Origin: Lysobacteraceae bacterium
GTDB taxonomy: Bacteria; Pseudomonadota; Gammaproteobacteria; Xanthomonadales; Rhodanobacteraceae
Direction of reading: 5' to 3'
Assembly: GCA_028866435.1 (NCBI GenBank)
Contig: JAGWIC010000025.1
Coordinates: 1 to 37,399 of the forward strand
Length of the DNA stretch: 37,399 bases
Shown: in pieces, positions 20,593 through 30,332 of the stretch
Numbering within the stretch: position 1 is the stretch's first letter
Layout of the letters: each line of letters begins with the position of its first letter
Position numbers and translations under genes: made by a program
Notes under the pieces: generated by a model
Databases searched by the model: none
Told to the model about the DNA's origin: nothing
What the model saw: only the letters and a program-made list of their open reading frames with translations

Positions 20593-22055
20593 CCAGGAAA
20601 CCCGAGCTGTCGTTCTGGCAGATCTGGAACATGTGCTTCGGCTTTCTCGGCATCCAGTTCGGCTTCGCGCTGCAGAACGCCAACGTCAGCCGGATCTTCC
20701 AGACGCTGGGCGCCAACGTCAACGACATCCCGATCCTGTGGGTGGCCGCGCCGCTCACCGGGCTGATCGTGCAGCCGATCATCGGCCACTACTCCGACCG
20801 CACCTGGAACCGGCTCGGCCGGCGCCGGCCGTATTTCCTGGCCGGCGCGATCCTCGCCACGCTGGCCCTGCTGGCGATGCCGAACTCGCCCGCGCTGTGG
20901 GTGGCCGCCGGCCTGCTGTGGATCATGGACGCCTCGTTCAACGTGTCGATGGAGCCGTTCCGCGCCTTTGTCGGCGACCAGTTGCCCGAGCATCAGCGTC
21001 CGCTGGGGTTCTCGATGCAAAGCGTTTTCATCGGCGTCGGCGCGGTGGTCGCCTCGCTGATGCCCTGGCTGCTGGCCAAGGTCGGCGTCAGCAATGTCGC
21101 GCCGAGCGGCGCGATCCCGGACACGGTGAAGTACGCGTTCTATGCCGGTGGCGCGGTGCTGCTGGGCACGGTGCTGTGGACGGTGCTGTCGACCCACGAA
21201 TATCCGCCGGAACAGCTGCGGACATTCGACGATCCGGTCGAACCGGCGGTGGTGGATGCCTCGAAAGCCTGGTTGCCGGGCGTGCTGCTGCTGCTCGCCG
21301 GCCTGCTGGTGCTGCTGGCGATCCGCCACTTCGCGCTGGAGAAGGAGTTGTACGTGCTGGCCGGCGGGCTGGCCGTCTTCGGTACCCTGTTCGTGTGGCT
21401 GTCGACGACCCGCAGCCGCGGCATGCTGCGCGAGGTGATGGGCGACCTGTACGGCATGCCCGACGCGATGCGCCGGCTGGCGGTGGTGCAGTTCTTCTCG
21501 TGGTTCGCGCTGTTCGCGATGTGGATCTTCACCACCCCGGCGGTCACCGCGGTGCAGTTCGGCAGCAGCGATCCGCACTCGGCCGCCTACAACACCGGCG
21601 CCAACTGGGTCGGCGTGCTGATGGGCGCCTACAACGGCTTCGCCGCGCTGGCGGCGATCGTGATTCCGCTGCTGGTGCGCCGCATCGGCCTGCGCTGGAG
21701 CCACCTGGTCAACCTGTGGCTGGGCGGTGCGGGGCTGCTGTCGTTCCTGTTCATCCGCAACCCCGATTACCTGCTGGTCTCGATGGTCGGCGTGGGCTTC
21801 GCCTGGGCCTCGATCCTGTCGCTGCCCTACGCGATGCTGTCGGACAACCTGCCGGCGCAGAAGATGGGCGTGTACATGGGCATCTTCAATTTCTTCATCG
21901 TGATCCCGCAGCTGATGGCCGCCAGCCTGCTCGGCCTGCTGCTGCGCCTGTGCTTCCACGACCAGCCGATCTGGGCGCTGGGCCTGGGCGGCGCCAGCCT
22001 GCTGCTGGCGGGCCTGTTCACCCTGCGCGTGCGCGAACCGGCGCTGCCTGGCTGA
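20589..22055 (+). CDS. MFS sugar transporter, SLC45/GPH type (maltose/sucrose-like)
   Basis: A 488-residue inner-membrane transporter with 12 predicted helices. The ATG overlaps the stop of the glycosidase by 4 bp. Near residues 60-80 the signature GHYSDRTWNRLGRRRPYF matches the loop 2-3 motif of the SLC45/sucrose-transporter and GPH-like symporters, which move disaccharides with protons or sodium. Another conserved stretch is NVSMEPFRAFVGDQLP near residue 120. Bacterial relatives beside alpha-glucosidases are usually maltose permeases (established for the family), so a maltose-like disaccharide is the most likely cargo. It converges with the second LacI gene, 61 bp between stops. Confidence 0.88.
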   Translation: MTRKPELSFWQIWNMCFGFLGIQFGFALQNANVSRIFQTLGANVNDIPILWVAAPLTGLIVQPIIGHYSDRTWNRLGRRRPYFLAGAILATLALLAMPNSPALWVAAGLLWIMDASFNVSMEPFRAFVGDQLPEHQRPLGFSMQSVFIGVGAVVASLMPWLLAKVGVSNVAPSGAIPDTVKYAFYAGGAVLLGTVLWTVLSTHEYPPEQLRTFDDPVEPAVVDASKAWLPGVLLLLAGLLVLLAIRHFALEKELYVLAGGLAVFGTLFVWLSTTRSRGMLREVMGDLYGMPDAMRRLAVVQFFSWFALFAMWIFTTPAVTAVQFGSSDPHSAAYNTGANWVGVLMGAYNGFAALAAIVIPLLVRRIGLRWSHLVNLWLGGAGLLSFLFIRNPDYLLVSMVGVGFAWASILSLPYAMLSDNLPAQKMGVYMGIFNFFIVIPQLMAASLLGLLLRLCFHDQPIWALGLGGASLLLAGLFTLRVREPALPG

Positions 22056-22116
22056 GCCGGCCCGATCCGGCAGCAGTCCGCGCGCCGGGACAACACCGGC
22101 GGTCGCGACGCGTGGT

Positions 22117-23139
22117 TCAGCGCAGGCTCGAGCGCCGCACCATCAGCTTCACCGGCAGCACTTCGCTTTCGACCGGCTCGCCGCGGATCAGGCTCAACAG
22201 CCGGTCGACCAGCACTTCGCCGGCCTGGCGGGTGTCCTGCAGCACGGTGGTCAGTGGCGGGTTGACGAAGCTGGCGATGGCGATGTCGTCGAAGCCGGCC
22301 AGGGCCACGTCCTGCGGTACGCGCAGGCCATGGTCGCCGAGCGCGCGCATGGCACCGATCGCGATCAGGTCGCTGGCCGCGAACACCGCGTCGAAACCCG
22401 TTTCGCGCAGGATCAGCGTGCGCATCGCCTCGTAGCCGGAATACTCCGTGCTTTCGGCGTTTTCCTGCAGCTGCGGATCGACCGCAATGCCGGCCTGCTC
22501 CAGCGCCTCGACGTAGCCGCGGTAGCGGCCGAAGAACTCCGGATAGTGGCTGGACGCATCGCCGAGGAAGGCGATGCGTCGGCAACCGCGCTCGAGCAGG
22601 TGGCTGGCCACGGCGCGGCCGCCGAAAACATTGTCGCTGCCCACCGACACGCCGGGCTGGTCCGCCAGCACGGCGCCCCAGCGCACGAAGCGGGTGCCCT
22701 GGGCGACCAGCTTTTCCAGCTTGTCGCAATAGGCCAGGTAGTCGCCGTAGCCGAGCAGGATGATGCCATCGGCTTTCTTGCTGTCGGCGAAATCGGCATG
22801 CCAGTCCGCGGACAATTGCTGGAACGAGATCAGCAGGTCGTAGCCCTGCCTCGCGCAGGCGTGGGTGATCGAGCCGAGCATCGACAGGAAGAACGGGTTG
22901 ATGTGCGACTCGTCGGCAGTCGGGTCCTCGAAGAACAGCAGCGCCAGCGTGCCGGTATGCATGCGGCGCAGGTTGGACGCGTTCTTGTCGAGCTTGTAGT
23001 TGAGCCGCTCCGCCGCCGCCTGGATGCGCCGCCGCGTTTCCTCATTGACCAGCGGACTGCCGCGCAAGGCACGCGACACCGTCGCCTGGGAGACCCCCGC
23101 CAGGTGAGCAATGTCGAACGATGTGACCTTGCCTTTCAT
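22117..23139 (-). CDS. LacI-family transcriptional regulator (second)
   Basis: A 340-residue LacI/GalR repressor. The ATG at 23139 starts MKGKVTSFDIAHLAGVSQATVS, giving the helix-turn-helix at the very N-terminus; the frame upstream is Arg/Pro-rich and not conserved-looking. The ribosome binding site is weak (CAGG). The hinge region is RLNYKLDKNASNLRR, and the ligand-binding domain (about 60-335) includes GFDDIAIASF. At the specificity positions of the recognition helix it has Q-A, unlike P-K in the other LacI protein, so the two should prefer different operators. It converges with the glycosidase-transporter operon and lies 151 bp downstream of the sugar porter on the same strand. It is the best candidate to read TGAATACGTATGCA (inference from position). 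Confidence 0.93.
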   Translation of the reverse strand: MKGKVTSFDIAHLAGVSQATVSRALRGSPLVNEETRRRIQAAAERLNYKLDKNASNLRRMHTGTLALLFFEDPTADESHINPFFLSMLGSITHACARQGYDLLISFQQLSADWHADFADSKKADGIILLGYGDYLAYCDKLEKLVAQGTRFVRWGAVLADQPGVSVGSDNVFGGRAVASHLLERGCRRIAFLGDASSHYPEFFGRYRGYVEALEQAGIAVDPQLQENAESTEYSGYEAMRTLILRETGFDAVFAASDLIAIGAMRALGDHGLRVPQDVALAGFDDIAIASFVNPPLTTVLQDTRQAGEVLVDRLLSLIRGEPVESEVLPVKLMVRRSSLR

Positions 23140-23183
23140 CCGCAACCTGATCCGGCCCCCTGTCTGCTGAAACAGTGCGGCAC

Positions 23184-23200
23184 CGGCCATGGGATGGCCG
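23184..23200. repeat. Short perfect hairpin between sugar porter and LacI
   Basis: CGGCCAT/ATGGCCG arms of 7 bp around a GGG loop. It lies in the 151-bp gap between the sugar porter stop and the LacI start. There is no T-run on either side, so it is not a standard terminator. Confidence 0.3.
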
Positions 23201-23290
23201 CCGCTGGTTCCGAATCCTAACCGGTTTGCCGGACGCCTGCCGCCACCGACCCGCGCGCGCCGGGCCGGCGACCCCGCCGCGGCACGGCGC

Positions 23291-24712
23291 TCAGGCGTGC
23301 ATGTCTTCCAGTTCCACGCCCTTGGTCTCGCGCACCGCATAGAGCACGAAGCCGAAGGACAGCAGCGCAAAGGCGGCGTACAGGCCATAGGCGAAGGTCA
23401 GCCCGACCTGGGCCAGGGCCGGGAAGGTGCTGGTGATCGCGAAGTTGGCCAGCCACTGCGCCGAGGCGGCGACCGCCAGCGCCGTGGCGCGGATGCGATT
23501 GGGAAACATCTCGCCCAGCAGCACCCACACCACCGGCCCCCAGCTGACGCCGAAGAACACCACGTAGGCATTGGCCGCCACCAGCGCGACCATGCCGACC
23601 GACCCGGGCAGCACCAGGTCGGCGCCGCTGCCGGTGGCCTGCGAGAAGCACCAGGCCATCGCGCCGAGGGTGATCGCCATGCCGGCCGAACCCACCAGCA
23701 GCAGGGGTTTGCGCCCGATCTTGTCGACCAGGGCGATCGCCACCAAGGTGACCAGCACGTTGACGATCGAGGTGACCACGGTGATGGTGAACGAATCGGC
23801 TTCGCTGAAACCGACCGAATGCCACAGCGTGGCCGAGTAGTAGAAGATCACGTTGATGCCGACGAACTGCTGGAACACCGACAGCAGGATGCCGATCCAC
23901 ACCACCGGCAACAGCCCGGCCGCCTTGCCGCACAGGTCGCTCAGGCGCGGCTTGTGCTCCGCCCGCAGGCTGCCCTCGATATCGGAAAGCTTCTTGTCCA
24001 GGGCGCCGTCGTTGTGCATGTCCAGCACTTCCTGCAGCACCACCCGCGCCTCGGCCATGCGGCCCTTGGCGACCAGGTGGCGCGGGGATTCAGGCACCAG
24101 CAGCACCAGCAGGCCATAGATCAGCGCCGGCAGCACCGCGGCGAGGAACATCCAGCGCCATGCCGCCAGCCCCAGCCACAGGGTCTGCGCGGCGCCGCCG
24201 GCCGAGCCGGCCAGCCAGGTGTCGCACAGCAGCGAGGCGAAGATGCCGAGCACGATCGCCAATTGCTGCATCGAGCCGAGGCGGCCGCGAATCCGCGCCG
24301 GCGCGACTTCGGCGATGTAGGTCGGCGCGATCACCGATGCCACGCCCACGCCGATGCCGCCGACCAGGCGCCACAGCACCAGGTCCCATACCGCCGTCGC
24401 CAGGCCCGACCCCAGCGCCGCCGCGACCAGCAGCACCGCCGCCACCTGCATCGTGCGCACGCGACCCCAGCGGTTGGCGAGCATGCCGGCATACCAGGCA
24501 CCGAGGGCCGAGCCCAGCAGGGCGCAGGACACGGCGAAGCCGATCTCGCCCGCGTTCAGCGCGAAATGACTGCGGATCGAATCGACCGCGCCGTTGATCA
24601 CGGCGGTGTCGTAGCCGAACAGGAAGCCGCCCAGTGCCGCCGCCGCCGATATCAAAACCACCCGCACGGTAGCGTGCTGGCCGAAACCTTCTGTCGCTTT
24701 CACTGAGCTCAT
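23291..24712 (-). CDS. Sugar porter family MFS transporter (XylE/GLUT type)
   Basis: A 473-residue inner-membrane proton/sugar symporter for a monosaccharide such as glucose or xylose. The ATG at 24712 is preceded by GGGGGAG at 5 nt, much better than the frame start further up. Sugar porter signatures are present in order: GGFLFGYDTAVING in helix 1, NRWGRVRTM in loop 2-3, PESPRHLVAKGR after helix 6, QQFVGINVIFYYS in helix 7, DKIGRKPLLL in loop 8-9 and RETKGVELEDM at the C-terminus. Both operator types found in this window lie in its upstream region, TGAATACGTATGCA 74 bp and TGACAGCGCTGTCA 153 bp before the start. It therefore looks like the common exit point of two oligosaccharide pathways that both release a hexose (inference). 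Confidence 0.93.
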   Translation of the reverse strand: MSSVKATEGFGQHATVRVVLISAAAALGGFLFGYDTAVINGAVDSIRSHFALNAGEIGFAVSCALLGSALGAWYAGMLANRWGRVRTMQVAAVLLVAAALGSGLATAVWDLVLWRLVGGIGVGVASVIAPTYIAEVAPARIRGRLGSMQQLAIVLGIFASLLCDTWLAGSAGGAAQTLWLGLAAWRWMFLAAVLPALIYGLLVLLVPESPRHLVAKGRMAEARVVLQEVLDMHNDGALDKKLSDIEGSLRAEHKPRLSDLCGKAAGLLPVVWIGILLSVFQQFVGINVIFYYSATLWHSVGFSEADSFTITVVTSIVNVLVTLVAIALVDKIGRKPLLLVGSAGMAITLGAMAWCFSQATGSGADLVLPGSVGMVALVAANAYVVFFGVSWGPVVWVLLGEMFPNRIRATALAVAASAQWLANFAITSTFPALAQVGLTFAYGLYAAFALLSFGFVLYAVRETKGVELEDMHA

Positions 24713-24785
24713 TGCGTCTCCCCCAACGTCATGGCGTTTAGTTGTTCGTTCCCGATTCTGGGTTGCCACGGCAGCGCTGTCCGGT

Positions 24786-24799
24786 TGAATACGTATGCA
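24786..24799. promoter_or_regulatory. Second operator type, TGAATACGTATGCA (copy 2)
   Basis: Identical to the site at 18214 over 15 bases (TGAATACGTATGCAT). It lies 74 bp upstream of the sugar porter start. With the other operator 65 bp further upstream, this promoter can be read by two regulators. Confidence 0.75.
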
Positions 24800-24864
24800 T
24801 GATCCCGCACCGGCGCCAGGACTGAGCTTGCCCGCTGGTCGCGGCGCGTCACCGGCGACGGTTG

Positions 24865-24878
24865 TGACAGCGCTGTCA
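24865..24878. promoter_or_regulatory. LacI-type operator, palindrome TGACAGCGCTGTCA (copy 3)
   Basis: A perfect 14-bp match to the sites before the TonB-dependent receptor and GH3 genes. It lies 153 bp upstream of the sugar porter. It is also 90 bp past the stop of recQ, which points the other way, so the sugar porter is the only sensible target. Confidence 0.8.
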
Positions 24879-24967
24879 GCCCGTACCGAAGCATAGCACT
24901 CGCCGACCCCTGGCCGGGAAGCGGCACCGCATCCGCCGGTACCATGGTGCCCGCCCGGACGCGGGGC

Positions 24968-26803
<1,836 letters not shown>

Positions 26804-26895
26804 GCTAGCAAACCGCCGCCCCCGCCCTGTCGGCGCAGGCCACCCGCGCCGTCAACCATCGCCGGGAAAGGCTGCCGGTGGATGCCGGCTTGCGC

Positions 26896-27930
26896 TCAGC
26901 GACGGGTGAAGAAATCCCGGAACGCGGCGACCGTGCGCTCGATGCCGTCGTCGTCGATGTCCAGGTGGGTGACCAGGCGCAAGGTCGGCAGGTAGCCGAT
27001 GCTGATGCGGATGTTTGCCCGGCGCAGGTGCGCGTCCAGCTCGCGCAGGCGCGGCGCCGGCACGTCGATGAAGACCATGTTGGTGTGCTGGCCGAGCAGG
27101 TCGATGCCGCCGACCTCGCGCAGGCAGCCGGCCAGGTAGGCGGCGCGGCGATGATCGTCGGCCAGTCGTGCCACATGGTGATCCAGTGCGTGCAGGCCCG
27201 CGGCCGCCAGCATGCCGGCCTGCCGCCAGCCGCCGCCGGTCACCTTGCGCCAGCGCCGCGCCTTGTCGATCAGGGCGTGCGGGCCGACCAGCACCGAACC
27301 CACCGGCGCGCCGAGCCCCTTGGACAGGCAGATCGACACCGTGTCGAAATGGCCGGCGATCGCGCGCGGCGGCACGCCGCAGGCCACCGCCGCGTTGAAC
27401 AGTCGCGCGCCATCCAGGTGCAGGCCCAGGCCATGGGCGCGCGCCAGCTCATGCGCGCCGGCCAGGTAGTCCAGCGGCAGGCTGCGGCCATGCCAGGTGT
27501 TTTCCAGCGCCAGCAGGCGGGTACGCGCGAAATGCGGATCGAGCGGCTTGATTGCCGCCTCGACCTGCGCCAGCGGCAACGAACCGTCCGCGGCCTGCAC
27601 GATCGGCTGCGGCTGGATCGAGCCCAGCACCGCCGCGCCGCCGCCCTCGAACTTGTAGGTATGGGCATCCATGCCGACCAGGTACTCGTCGCCACGTTCG
27701 CAATGCGCCAGCAGCGCCAGCAGGTTGGACTGCGTGCCGCTGGGGACGAACAGGCCGGCGTCGAAACCGAGCTCGCCGGCGAGCCGCTGCTGCAGCACGA
27801 TGACGGTGGGGTCTTCGCCGTAGACGTCGTCGCCGACCTCGGCCGCCAGCATCGCCGCGCGCATGGCGGCGGTGGGCCGGGTGACGGTATCGCTGCGCAG
27901 GTCAACAAGACTCGTGGCGGTCGACGGCAT
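26896..27930 (-). CDS. ltaE: Low-specificity L-threonine aldolase
   Basis: A 344-residue PLP-dependent enzyme that splits L-threonine or L-allo-threonine into glycine and acetaldehyde in the cytoplasm. The N-terminal [12 protein letters not shown] is the family hallmark. [11 protein letters not shown], which belongs to the cofactor/substrate site, follows near residue 35. The PLP-binding lysine is K204 in [13 protein letters not shown]. The length matches E. coli LtaE (about 333 residues). It is the first gene of a possible two-gene unit with recQ, and is divergent from the envelope cluster. Confidence 0.95.
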   Translation of the reverse strand: MPSTATSLVDLRSDTVTRPTAAMRAAMLAAEVGDDVYGEDPTVIVLQQRLAGELGFDAGLFVPSGTQSNLLALLAHCERGDEYLVGMDAHTYKFEGGGAAVLGSIQPQPIVQAADGSLPLAQVEAAIKPLDPHFARTRLLALENTWHGRSLPLDYLAGAHELARAHGLGLHLDGARLFNAAVACGVPPRAIAGHFDTVSICLSKGLGAPVGSVLVGPHALIDKARRWRKVTGGGWRQAGMLAAAGLHALDHHVARLADDHRRAAYLAGCLREVGGIDLLGQHTNMVFIDVPAPRLRELDAHLRRANIRISIGYLPTLRLVTHLDIDDDGIERTVAAFRDFFTRR

Positions 27931-28236
27931 GGCGGGTATTCCCTCGGGTGGGCAGGACGCAGGACGTCGCGGAGGCGGCCAACGCCGCCGCGCCTAAGGT
28001 AGCGAAAACCGCGGCGGCTTTGCGCACCTGCCAACGGAACGGCCGCCTGCATTCCCTGATCGGGCGCCCGGCGATGCGCCGCCGGGGTCGCCACCCAGCC
28101 GGGCAAACGGCGGCGTAACAAGAGGCTACGCAGGCCTGTGATATGGTCCGCCGCCGCTGCCCGCCCCGACCCTGGTCGCGCCGGTGCCCGGCACTCACCC
28201 CTTCGAACCCTTGCCAGCCCGGAACCCGCCAAGCCG
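27931..28236. other. Divergent intergenic region between ltaE and the LABN gene
   Basis: 306 bp with no convincing gene. It contains a perfect 9-bp inverted repeat GCCGCCGCG/CGCGGCGGC (27984-27992 and 28010-28018, 17-nt loop), 54-88 bp upstream of ltaE. It must hold the promoters of both flanking units, but I cannot point to clear -35/-10 elements. Confidence 0.5.
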
Positions 28237-28500
28237 ATGACCAACAGCACTTTTTGGCTGGCCGTGGGTTTTGCCGGACAGGCGCTGTTCGGCATGCGCT
28301 TTTTCGTGCAGTGGCTGCACAGCGAATCGCGGCGCAAGAGCATCATCCCGCTGACCTTCTGGCACCTCAGCGTCGCCGGCGGCGTGGTGCTGCTGGCCTA
28401 TGCGATCCACCGGCGCGAGCCGGTGTTCATCGTGGGCGAAACCGTGAGCCTGATGATTTTCCTGCGCAACCTGCAATTGCTCCGCAGAAAGACCGATTGA
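28237..28500 (+). CDS. LABN-domain small membrane protein (first copy)
   Basis: An 87-residue protein made only of the domain found at the N-terminus of some lipid-A-disaccharide synthases (LAB_N). It has three predicted transmembrane helices. Family marks are FAGQALFGMRFFVQWLHSE, then the basic turn RRKS and IIPLTFWHLSVAGG, and the C-terminal EPVFIVGE followed by FLRNLQL. It lacks any glycosyltransferase part, so it is not LpxB. Stand-alone LABN proteins often sit beside polyprenyl-phosphate-sugar glycosyltransferases, as here with an ArnT-like gene 55 bp downstream. A role in moving or presenting a lipid-linked sugar is an inference. The start has no strong ribosome binding site (GGAA 13 nt away). 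Confidence 0.85.
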   Translation: MTNSTFWLAVGFAGQALFGMRFFVQWLHSESRRKSIIPLTFWHLSVAGGVVLLAYAIHRREPVFIVGETVSLMIFLRNLQLLRRKTD

Positions 28501-28555
28501 CGCGCGCCTCATTCCCCAGTCCCGCTTGAACGCCCTTTCCGAAGAATCCCACCGC

Positions 28556-30082
28556 ATGCCCGGCACCCACGCATCCCCCCTGTCCCCGCCTCCACTCCAG
28601 TCGCAGCGGAACCGTTCCGCGCTGATCTGGCTGTTCTGCCTGTCCCTGCTGCTCGGTTTCGCGTTCCAGGGCACGCGCGGCATGTGGAACACCGACGAGG
28701 GGCGCTACACCGAAAACGCGCTGCAGATGGTCGATTCGGGCAACTACCTGGTGCCGGCCTACGGCAGCGACCGCCTCAACTTCACCAAGCCGCCGATGCA
28801 CTACTGGGCGATCGCCGCGTCGGTGAAGGCCTTTGGTCCCAACGAGTGGGCGGTTCGGGCGCCCAATGTGCTGGCTTTCGCGCTCACCGCCCTGCTGCTG
28901 TGCCTGATGGGCGAGCGGCTGATGCTGCGCAGGCCCTGGCTGCCGGGCCTGGTCTACGTGCTGACGCTGGCGCCGCTGATCGCCGCCAACGTGGTCAGCA
29001 CGGACACGCTGCTGACGCTGTTCGAGGCACTGGCCATGTTCGGCTTCGTATCGGCGCGGATGGGGCCGCCCGCGCGCGCGCGCCGTGGCTCGATCCACCT
29101 GATGTGGCTGGGCTTCGGCCTGGCGTTCCTGACCAAGGGGCCGCCCGGGCTGCTGCCCCTGCTGGCGATCGTCCCGTTCATCGCCAGGCGCGACGGCTGG
29201 CGCGCGCTGGGTCGCCTCTTCCCGCTGGGCGGCCTGCTCGTCTTCATGCTGAGCGGTTTCCTCTGGTACCTCGTGGTGATCCTGCGCTACCCGGGACTGC
29301 TGCACTATTTCGTCTACGTCGAGGTCTACCAGCGCATCCTGACGTCCGCCCAGCACCGCAACCCGCAGTGGTACGGCTGGCTGGTCGCCTACGGGCCGGT
29401 GTTCGCCTTTGCCAGCATGCCATGGACCCTGGAGCTGCTGCGCGGGCTGAACCGCGCCCGCTCCATCGCGCGCTGGCGCCAGTGGTGGCGCGACGCCTCC
29501 ACGCCGTTGCTGCTGGCGCTGTGGTTTGCCTTGCCCTTGCTGGTCCTGTGCGTCTCGCGCTCGCGGCTGCCGGTGTACGCGCTGCCGCTGTTCCTGCCGC
29601 TGTCGCTGATGCTCGCGCTGCAGCTGGACAGCCGCGTCGACCTGGCCCGCACGCGCCAGCGGGTCCTGCTGGGGTTCTGGATCGTGGTGCTGATCGTGCT
29701 CAAGGGCGCCGGCAGCCTCTACCTGAAGTCGCCCGCGGACAGCCGCGTGCAGGCGCGCCAGCTGGACGCGACCGCCGCCGGCAACGGCTACGCCGCGCTG
29801 GCCTTCGTGCAGAAGACCGATGACCACGTCGGGATCGAGGAACACACGCCCTGGGGCGTGCGCCTGTATCTGCACAAGCCCATCGTCGGCATCGCCTGGA
29901 GCAAGCCGGACAGTGGCGAGCGCCTGTGCGCCACGCTGCGCGAGTACGGCAGTGTGCTGGTGGTGATCGACCCCGGCATCGCATCGGATGCGTTCGGCGC
30001 GGCCGTCCAGCGGTGCCGCCCGCAGGCCGTGCTGGATCTTGGCCCCTGGCAGCATCACCAGGTGGTGCTGGTCCGCCGCTGA
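28556..30082 (+). CDS. ArnT-like GT-C glycosyltransferase (family 83/39 type)
   Basis: A 508-residue integral membrane glycosyltransferase that takes a sugar from a polyprenyl-phosphate donor and adds it to an envelope acceptor on the periplasmic side. I prefer the ATG at 28556 over the TTG ten codons upstream. The first periplasmic loop has NTDEGRYTENA, with D47-E48 at the catalytic position of GT-C enzymes, then NFTKPPMHYW, both ArnT-like. About 11-12 transmembrane helices fill residues 30-385, and a soluble C-terminal domain closes the protein. ArnT moves aminoarabinose to lipid A, but no arn biosynthesis gene is nearby, so donor and acceptor are unknown. It forms a probable operon with the LABN gene. 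Confidence 0.88.
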   Translation: MPGTHASPLSPPPLQSQRNRSALIWLFCLSLLLGFAFQGTRGMWNTDEGRYTENALQMVDSGNYLVPAYGSDRLNFTKPPMHYWAIAASVKAFGPNEWAVRAPNVLAFALTALLLCLMGERLMLRRPWLPGLVYVLTLAPLIAANVVSTDTLLTLFEALAMFGFVSARMGPPARARRGSIHLMWLGFGLAFLTKGPPGLLPLLAIVPFIARRDGWRALGRLFPLGGLLVFMLSGFLWYLVVILRYPGLLHYFVYVEVYQRILTSAQHRNPQWYGWLVAYGPVFAFASMPWTLELLRGLNRARSIARWRQWWRDASTPLLLALWFALPLLVLCVSRSRLPVYALPLFLPLSLMLALQLDSRVDLARTRQRVLLGFWIVVLIVLKGAGSLYLKSPADSRVQARQLDATAAGNGYAALAFVQKTDDHVGIEEHTPWGVRLYLHKPIVGIAWSKPDSGERLCATLREYGSVLVVIDPGIASDAFGAAVQRCRPQAVLDLGPWQHHQVVLVRR

Positions 30083-30332
30083 CCCAGCGCACCATGTCAC
30101 ATGGCGCACCGGCGGCTCCGCTGCGGTTATGCTTCGCACCATGCCGGGCGCGCCATGATGGCCGACAGGGACGGATCCGGGAGAGCGTGTGCGGCAAGAT
30201 GCCGAGCGCCGGGCTGGCGACCCCGGCGAGCGGGCATCGCTGCCGGGCCTCCTTTCCCCGGAGCATCACCACCGACACCCACCGCCATCGCCGCGCGGCT
30301 TCCCTGGCGTCCTCCCAACAGGCAACGAGATC
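30083..30332 (+). other. Gap between the ArnT-like gene and the AsnB-like gene
   Basis: 250 bp with no protein-like frame of its own. It has no terminator and no promoter that I can name with confidence. The length suggests that the AsnB-like gene has its own promoter. Confidence 0.4.

Noticed and set aside
24768-24780. Third possible operator, CAGCGCTGTCC, near the sugar porter
   Set aside because: Only the central 10 bases fit the TGACAGCGCTGTCA palindrome and both outer ends fail, so I do not count it as a site.
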